A stretch of 25,599 nucleotides of DNA from Flavobacteriaceae bacterium (GTDB taxonomy: Bacteria; Bacteroidota; Bacteroidia; Flavobacteriales; Flavobacteriaceae): assembly GCA_021647405.1 (NCBI GenBank), contig JAKIUU010000032.1, positions 1 through 25,599 of the forward strand, read 5' to 3'. Each line of letters starts with the position of its first letter. Position 1 is the first letter of the stretch. Shown in pieces: positions 21,459 through 25,599 of this stretch. The notes beneath the pieces were generated by a model. It saw only the letters and a list, made by a program, of their open reading frames with translations, searched no databases and was not told where the DNA came from. The position numbers were made by a program, and so were the translations under genes.

Positions 21459-23495
21459 ATGTCTAAAAACAATCCTTTGCTTGAACATTTCGATACGCCT
21501 TTTAACACGGCTCCTTTTTCTAAAATAAAAACCACACATTTTAAACCTGCTTTTAAAGAGGCCATTGTTTTGGCTAAAAAAGATGTCGATGCCATTGTTT
21601 CAAATACCGAAAATCCCAGTTTCGATAATACCATAGCCGCTCTCGATTTTTCTGGACAAACCTTAGAGCGGGTTTCTGGTATCTTTTTTAACCTTAATTC
21701 AGCCGAAACCAATGACACCATTCAGAGAATAGCGCAAGAAATTTCGCCGTGGTTGTCTGAATTCTCAAATGACGTAAGGTTAAACGAAACACTTTTTATT
21801 AAAATAAAAAGTGTTTATGAGCAAAGAGAAAAATTAAATCTCAATACTGAGCAACTGACTTTATTGACAAAAAAATACAAGTCTTTTGCCCGAAACGGCG
21901 CTAATTTAAATGAAAGTGATAAAAATAAATTACGTGAAATTGACACCCAATTATCAAAATTAAGCCTCACTTTTGGCGAGCATGTTTTAGCCGATGCCAA
22001 TGCTTATCAAATGCATCTTACTAACGAATCTGACTTAGAAGGTTTACCTCAACACGCCAAAGATGCTGCTAAATTATTGGCCGAAAACAAAGATTTAAAA
22101 GGATGGTTGATTACTTTAGATTACCCTAGTTATATTCCGTTTATGACTTATGCTAAAAATCGAAAATTACGTGAAAAATTAGCCCGCGCTTTTGGCGCAA
22201 AAGCCTTTCAAAAAAACGACAATAATAACGAACAAATCGTTTTAGATATCATTGCTTTAAAAGCTAAACGTGCTCAATTATTGGGTTATAAAACCCATGC
22301 CGACTTTGTTTTAGAAGAGCGCATGGCTAAAACGCCACAAACAGTTTTAGATTTTCTCAACACTATTTTAGTCAAAGCCAAACCTGCAGCCCAAAAGGAA
22401 TTTGAACAGCTCAAAAATTTGGCTGAGGCCGATGGTATTCAAGATTTTCAGAAATGGGATGCCGCTTATTACAGCGAGATTCTCAAAAAACAAACACTCA
22501 ATTTAGATGAAGAGCAACTCAAACCCTATTTTAAATTAGAGAATGTTTTAGAAGGTGTTTTTAAAGTGGCTCAGAAGCTGTACGGTCTTAACTTCGAACC
22601 CGTAAATAATATTGAAGTTTACCATCCCGATGTGAAAACTTTTAAAGTAACCGATAAAAAAGGCAGTTATAAAGCTGTTTTTTATGCCGATTTCTTTCCG
22701 CGTCCCGGCAAACGCCAAGGGGCTTGGATGACGTCATTTAAAGACCAATGGATTAAGGATGGTAAAAACAGCCGCCCGCATATTTCAATTGTGTGTAATT
22801 TTACCAAGCCTACCAAAACACAACCTTCTTTACTCACTTTTAATGAAGTCACCACTTTGTTTCACGAATTTGGACATGCCCTTCACGGCATGTTGGCCAA
22901 TACCACGTATCCAAGTTTGAGTGGTACCAGTGTGTATTGGGATTTTGTAGAATTACCCAGTCAGGTTTTAGAAAATTGGGCTTACGAAAAAGAGACTTTA
23001 GACCTCTTTGCCAAACACTATAAAACAGGTGAAAAAATACCATCGGATTTAATTGTAAAAATCAAAGCCGCGTCAAATTTTTTAGAAGGTTTGGCTACTT
23101 TACGTCAGCTGAGCTTTGGCTTACTCGATATGCAATGGCACACGCAAAATCCATCAGAAATTAAAGAGGTTAAAAGTTTTGAATTGGCCGCTTTTGCCGA
23201 TACCCAATTATATCCCGATGTGGCCGAAAACTGTATGAGTACCGCTTTTTCACATATTTTTCAAGGGGGCTACTCGGCCGGTTATTATTCGTATAAATGG
23301 GCCGAAGTGTTAGACGCCGATGCCTTTTCGTACTTTAAAGAACACGGTATTTTTAATAAAAATGTAGCCAATGCTTTTAAAGAAAATGTCTTGTCAAAAG
23401 GAGGTACAGAAGACCCTATGATTTTATACAAACGCTTTCGCGGGCAAAAACCCAATCCGGAAGCTTTACTCAAGCGGGCAGGGTTGGTAAAATAA
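21459..23495 (+). CDS. M3-family zinc metallopeptidase (peptidyl-dipeptidase/oligopeptidase type)
   Basis: A 678-residue protein. The zinc motif is H469-E-F-G-H473 (LFHEFGHALHGML), and the third ligand Glu lies in the helix about 25 residues later (VELPSQVLENW). The substrate-loop motif SHIFQGGYSAGYYSYKWAEVLDADAF near the C-terminus is characteristic of Dcp/OpdA-type M3 enzymes. No signal peptide is visible, so it is cytoplasmic and probably recycles short peptides. Dcp and oligopeptidase A cannot be separated by eye, although the N-terminus NPLLEHFDTPFNTAPFSKI suits the Dcp-like group. Confidence 0.92.
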   Translation: MSKNNPLLEHFDTPFNTAPFSKIKTTHFKPAFKEAIVLAKKDVDAIVSNTENPSFDNTIAALDFSGQTLERVSGIFFNLNSAETNDTIQRIAQEISPWLSEFSNDVRLNETLFIKIKSVYEQREKLNLNTEQLTLLTKKYKSFARNGANLNESDKNKLREIDTQLSKLSLTFGEHVLADANAYQMHLTNESDLEGLPQHAKDAAKLLAENKDLKGWLITLDYPSYIPFMTYAKNRKLREKLARAFGAKAFQKNDNNNEQIVLDIIALKAKRAQLLGYKTHADFVLEERMAKTPQTVLDFLNTILVKAKPAAQKEFEQLKNLAEADGIQDFQKWDAAYYSEILKKQTLNLDEEQLKPYFKLENVLEGVFKVAQKLYGLNFEPVNNIEVYHPDVKTFKVTDKKGSYKAVFYADFFPRPGKRQGAWMTSFKDQWIKDGKNSRPHISIVCNFTKPTKTQPSLLTFNEVTTLFHEFGHALHGMLANTTYPSLSGTSVYWDFVELPSQVLENWAYEKETLDLFAKHYKTGEKIPSDLIVKIKAASNFLEGLATLRQLSFGLLDMQWHTQNPSEIKEVKSFELAAFADTQLYPDVAENCMSTAFSHIFQGGYSAGYYSYKWAEVLDADAFSYFKEHGIFNKNVANAFKENVLSKGGTEDPMILYKRFRGQKPNPEALLKRAGLVK

Positions 23496-23666
23496 GATTT
23501 TATTGTCAATCCTTGTAAGGGTTTAAAAATAATGCCCTTTTTTCTGTCGTTGCGAAACAAGCCAAAGACTTGTTGTGGTAATCTCATTGTTGATGGTTAC
23601 TTGCCTTATAAGAACCACAGTACTCCAAAGTCGTACTTCCTTATAACGCACTTACCTTTAAATTAG

Positions 23667-23699
23667 ATTGATACGATGACTTGGAGTCATCGTATCAAT
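23667..23699. repeat. Perfect 15-bp inverted repeat
   Basis: ATTGATACGATGACT (23667-23681) and its exact complement (23685-23699) enclose TGG. There is no adjacent T-run, so it is a palindromic repeat or RNA hairpin rather than a clear terminator. Confidence 0.85.
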
Positions 23700-23755
23700 A
23701 AATGAGATTTATTCAGATATTCACTTAAAGTGAAACCCTAAATGACATAGCTGGC

Positions 23756-23788
23756 AGACCTAACAGGTTTCAAAAACCTGTTAGGTCT
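23756..23788. repeat. Perfect 15-bp inverted repeat, AGACCTAACAGG type
   Basis: AGACCTAACAGGTTT (23756-23770) and its exact complement (23774-23788) enclose CAA. Hairpins with the core ACCTAACAGGTTT are, from memory, frequent intergenic repeats in Flavobacteriaceae. Confidence 0.85.
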
Positions 23789-23829
23789 ATAAAATTAAAG
23801 AAATTTACAACTAATCATTGGCTTTTAAT

Positions 23830-23837
23830 TAAATTTG
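23830..23837 (+). promoter_or_regulatory. -7 element of lpd
   Basis: TAAATTTG lies 50 nt before the lpd ATG. The upstream TTG (23818-23820) is only 9 nt away, so the -33 element is not standard. Confidence 0.5.
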
Positions 23838-23887
23838 CCTTCTAAATCTTAAAATAATAAGGTTTAAAATCTATTAAAAATACGATT

Positions 23888-25291
23888 ATGAAAAATTTTG
23901 ATGTTGTCATCATCGGTTCGGGCCCTGGCGGTTATGTATCGGCTATTCGCTGTGCCCAATTAGGGTTTAACACAGCTCTAATAGAAAAATACAACACTTT
24001 AGGTGGCACTTGTTTAAATGTAGGATGCATTCCCAGTAAAGCCCTTTTAGATTCGTCGCATCATTACGACGATGCCCAAAAACATTTTGAAAAACACGGC
24101 ATTGAAGCTAAAGATATCAAATTGAATTTCAAACAAATGATAGACCGTAAAAACGAAGTGGTTTCACAAACTACTGGTGGCATCAATTATTTGATGGACA
24201 AAAATAAAATCACCGTTTTTAACGGTTTTGGCTCTTTTAAAGATGCTACTCATATCACTATCGCTCAAGCGGATGGCGCAACAGAAACCATTGAAGCGAC
24301 AAAAACTATTATTGCCACAGGGTCGAAACCTTCGAGTTTACCTTTTATAAAAGTGGATAAAAAACGTGTCATTACTTCTACTGAAGCCTTAAATTTAACC
24401 GAAGTGCCTAAGCATCTTATCATTATTGGGGGTGGCGTTATTGGTCTCGAACTGGGTCAAGTGTATTTGCGTTTAGGGGCTCAAGTATCTGTAATTGAAT
24501 TTATGCCAAGTATCATCCCAACAATGGATGCTATGTTGGCAAAAGAATTACAACGCAGTCTTAAAAAACAAGGCATGAAGTTTTATACGGGTCATAAAGT
24601 GACTTCCGTAAAAAACGAAGGTAAAGAAGTGATTGTTATTGCCGATGATAAAAAAGAAAATCTAATTGAATTTAAAGGCGATTATGTTTTGGTAGCTGTA
24701 GGACGTCGTCCTTATACTGATAAATTAGGTCTTGAAAATGCAGGTGTTAAATTGACAGACCGTGGCCAAGTTGAAACCAACGCCCAATTGCGAACAAATA
24801 TCCCTAACATTTACGCTATTGGCGATGTGGTTAAAGGTGCTATGTTGGCGCATAAAGCCGAAGAAGAAGGGGTTTTAGTAGCCGAAATTATGGCCGGACA
24901 AAAACCGCATATAGATTACAATCTCATTCCGGGAGTGATTTATACTTGGCCCGAAGTGGCCTCGGTAGGTCAAACCGAAGAACAACTTAAAGTTAATGGC
25001 ATTGCATATAAAGTGGGGGCTTTCCCTATGCGGGCTTTAGGACGCGCCCGTGCCAGTATGGATATTGACGGACAAGTTAAAATTTTAGCCGATGCCACAA
25101 CCGACGAAATTTTAGGCGTTCATATGATTGGTGCCCGTGCGGCAGATATGATTGCCGAAGCGGTTACCGCTATGGAATTCCGTGCCAGTGCCGAAGATGT
25201 GGCACGTATGAGTCATGCGCACCCTACTTATACCGAGGCTATTAAAGAAGCGGCTTTAGCCGCTACGGGGAATAGGGCGATACATGTTTGA
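23888..25291 (+). CDS. lpd: Dihydrolipoyl dehydrogenase (E3)
   Basis: A 467-residue flavoprotein that reoxidises lipoamide of 2-oxoacid dehydrogenases and the glycine cleavage system with NAD. FAD site VVIIGSGPGGYVSAIRCAQLG (5-25); redox disulfide GGTC42-LNVGC47-IPSK; NAD site IIIGGGVIGLELGQVYLRLGAQVSVIE; second FAD motif NIPNIYAIGDVVKGAMLAHKAEEEG; catalytic H445-PTYT-E450 at the dimer interface. All residues expected for activity are present. No E1, E2 or GcvH gene is adjacent, so it probably serves complexes encoded elsewhere. Confidence 0.96.
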   Translation: MKNFDVVIIGSGPGGYVSAIRCAQLGFNTALIEKYNTLGGTCLNVGCIPSKALLDSSHHYDDAQKHFEKHGIEAKDIKLNFKQMIDRKNEVVSQTTGGINYLMDKNKITVFNGFGSFKDATHITIAQADGATETIEATKTIIATGSKPSSLPFIKVDKKRVITSTEALNLTEVPKHLIIIGGGVIGLELGQVYLRLGAQVSVIEFMPSIIPTMDAMLAKELQRSLKKQGMKFYTGHKVTSVKNEGKEVIVIADDKKENLIEFKGDYVLVAVGRRPYTDKLGLENAGVKLTDRGQVETNAQLRTNIPNIYAIGDVVKGAMLAHKAEEEGVLVAEIMAGQKPHIDYNLIPGVIYTWPEVASVGQTEEQLKVNGIAYKVGAFPMRALGRARASMDIDGQVKILADATTDEILGVHMIGARAADMIAEAVTAMEFRASAEDVARMSHAHPTYTEAIKEAALAATGNRAIHV

Positions 25292-25326
25292 TATTTGTAG
25301 AGTAACTTGGCAAAAATCGACTTCTT

Positions 25327-25557
25327 TTATTCTGGATTAGAATTCATGAAATCTATATTCACAAGAACCAACTCAAGATTATCATTGTTTTTAGCCAGAT
25401 TTTGCAGTTCTTTAATCTCATCAAAAAACTTATTAGGTAAAAATTTTGCCCAATGATATACTATAATAAATTTTTGTATGTCCGCAAACACTAATAATTG
25501 ATAATTAATGCTTATCTTTAGAGAAAATAAAGATATGAATATATTTAGTTTTACAGC
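25327..25557 (-). pseudogene. Reading-frame remnant with a weak thioredoxin-like pattern, next to an IS
   Basis: The minus strand is open from TGA (25558-25560) to TAA (25327-25329) without any ATG; GTG 25491 is the only common alternative start. It encodes IIVYHWAKFLPNKFFDEI, then ELQNLAKNNDNLELVLVNID and FMNSNPE. The V-Y-x-W-A-x(6)-F-x-x-E-(I/L)-x-x-L and VLVNID pattern recalls TlpA/thioredoxin domains, but the CxxC positions are not Cys and the frame ends too early for a full domain. The first codons of an apparent transposase occupy its 5' side. It is probably a gene fragment broken by the insertion element; similarity is judged by eye. Confidence 0.4.
25513..25535 (+). repeat. Inverted repeat at the transposase start
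   Basis: TATCTTTA (25513-25520) and TAAAGATA (25528-25535) form an 8-bp stem with a 7-nt loop that ends at the A of the presumed ATG. It could hinder ribosome access to the transposase start. Confidence 0.5.
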
Positions 25558-25599
25558 TCATTTTGATAGCGAAGAATCGTGCAGAAATCATTTTAAAGA
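25535..25599 (+). CDS. Probable IS1595-family transposase, N-terminus (cut by window end)
   Basis: From ATG 25535 the frame reads MNIFSFTAHFDSEESCRNHF then K and stays open to the window edge (21 complete codons). The pattern F-x-x-x-F-x-(S/D)-E-x-x-C-x-x-(H/Y)-(F/L) is the opening of IS1595-type transposases, which continue with a zinc ribbon and then the DDE-type domain, both outside the window. The left inverted repeat of the element should lie between about 25490 and 25530, but I could not fix its end. The identification depends on a short N-terminus. Confidence 0.6.
   Translation, partial: MNIFSFTAHFDSEESCRNHFK

Larger units (their letters stand above)
23496..23829. other. Hairpin-rich intergenic spacer without genes
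   Basis: This spacer between the M3 peptidase and lpd holds no credible open frame. It contains a weak AAGGG...CCCTTTTTT structure near 23517-23545 that may terminate the peptidase transcript, a sequence near 23548-23588 (GTCGTTGCGAAACAAG...GTAATCTCATTG) recalling the CGTTGCGA...AGTAATCTC dispersed repeats of Bacteroidota, and two perfect inverted repeats listed separately. Confidence 0.6.

Overview
The window comes from an AT-rich chromosome of the Bacteroidota, almost certainly a member of the Flavobacteriaceae. The evidence is a PorP/SprF-family protein, a flavobacterial-type caa3/aa3 oxidase cluster with two subunit-III genes, lipoproteins with short lipoboxes, almost no Shine-Dalgarno sequences, and repeated TAnnTTTG -7 promoter elements. 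Nearly all genes are housekeeping. The unusual material lies in the tRNA region, a few genes that have lost ligand residues, and the two window edges.

Layout. 1-1660: the 3' end of a probable murI (+) converges on a gamma-carbonic-anhydrase gene that follows a PorP/SprF gene (both -). 1796-4786: an Nfu-type Fe-S protein and a lipoprotein of the DUF255/YyaL family (+). 4776-7000: tsaB and a TolC-like outer-membrane protein (-). 7009-11965: a cytochrome oxidase and assembly operon (-), transcribed ctaB, COX3-like, COX3, COX4, degenerate SCO-like, SCO1, DUF420, small CxxC membrane protein. Subunits I and II are not here. 12129-12850: tRNA-Gly(GCC) and tRNA-Leu(UAA), each followed by duplicated 3' tails interrupted by palindromic inserts, then another dispersed hairpin repeat. 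12866-14350: a secreted carboxypeptidase-regulatory-like protein and a RelE/ParE-type toxin-antitoxin pair (-). 14355-16160: mazG-like, a small membrane protein and aroA in one operon (-). 16256-18181: a flavin reductase-like gene, DUF3127 and aat (-). 18287-20314: an orphan sensor kinase (+) converging on greA-HIT (-). 20451-25291 (+): a Rieske-like lipoprotein, purE, an M3 peptidase, a hairpin-rich spacer and lpd. 25327-25599: a gene remnant (-) next to the first codons of a probable IS1595-family transposase (+) cut by the window edge.

How the genes fit together. The 7-12 kb block makes and metallates a heme-copper oxidase: CtaB makes heme O, SCO1 handles copper, DUF420 (CtaM-like) supports assembly, and COX3/COX4 are structural. 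Other genes are independent housekeeping functions: t6A (TsaB), shikimate (AroA), purines (PurE), N-end rule (Aat), transcript cleavage (GreA), nucleotide sanitation (MazG), Fe-S delivery (Nfu) and lipoamide reoxidation (Lpd).

Most notable observations: tRNA 3' tails duplicated together with palindromes in or beside the T-arm; a Rieske-like lipoprotein whose last His ligand is Asp; a SCO paralogue without copper ligands directly upstream of an intact one; a perfect Shine-Dalgarno on aat; TTG starts for tsaB and ctaB implied by promoter position; and terminators for plus-strand genes embedded in the opposing coding sequences.
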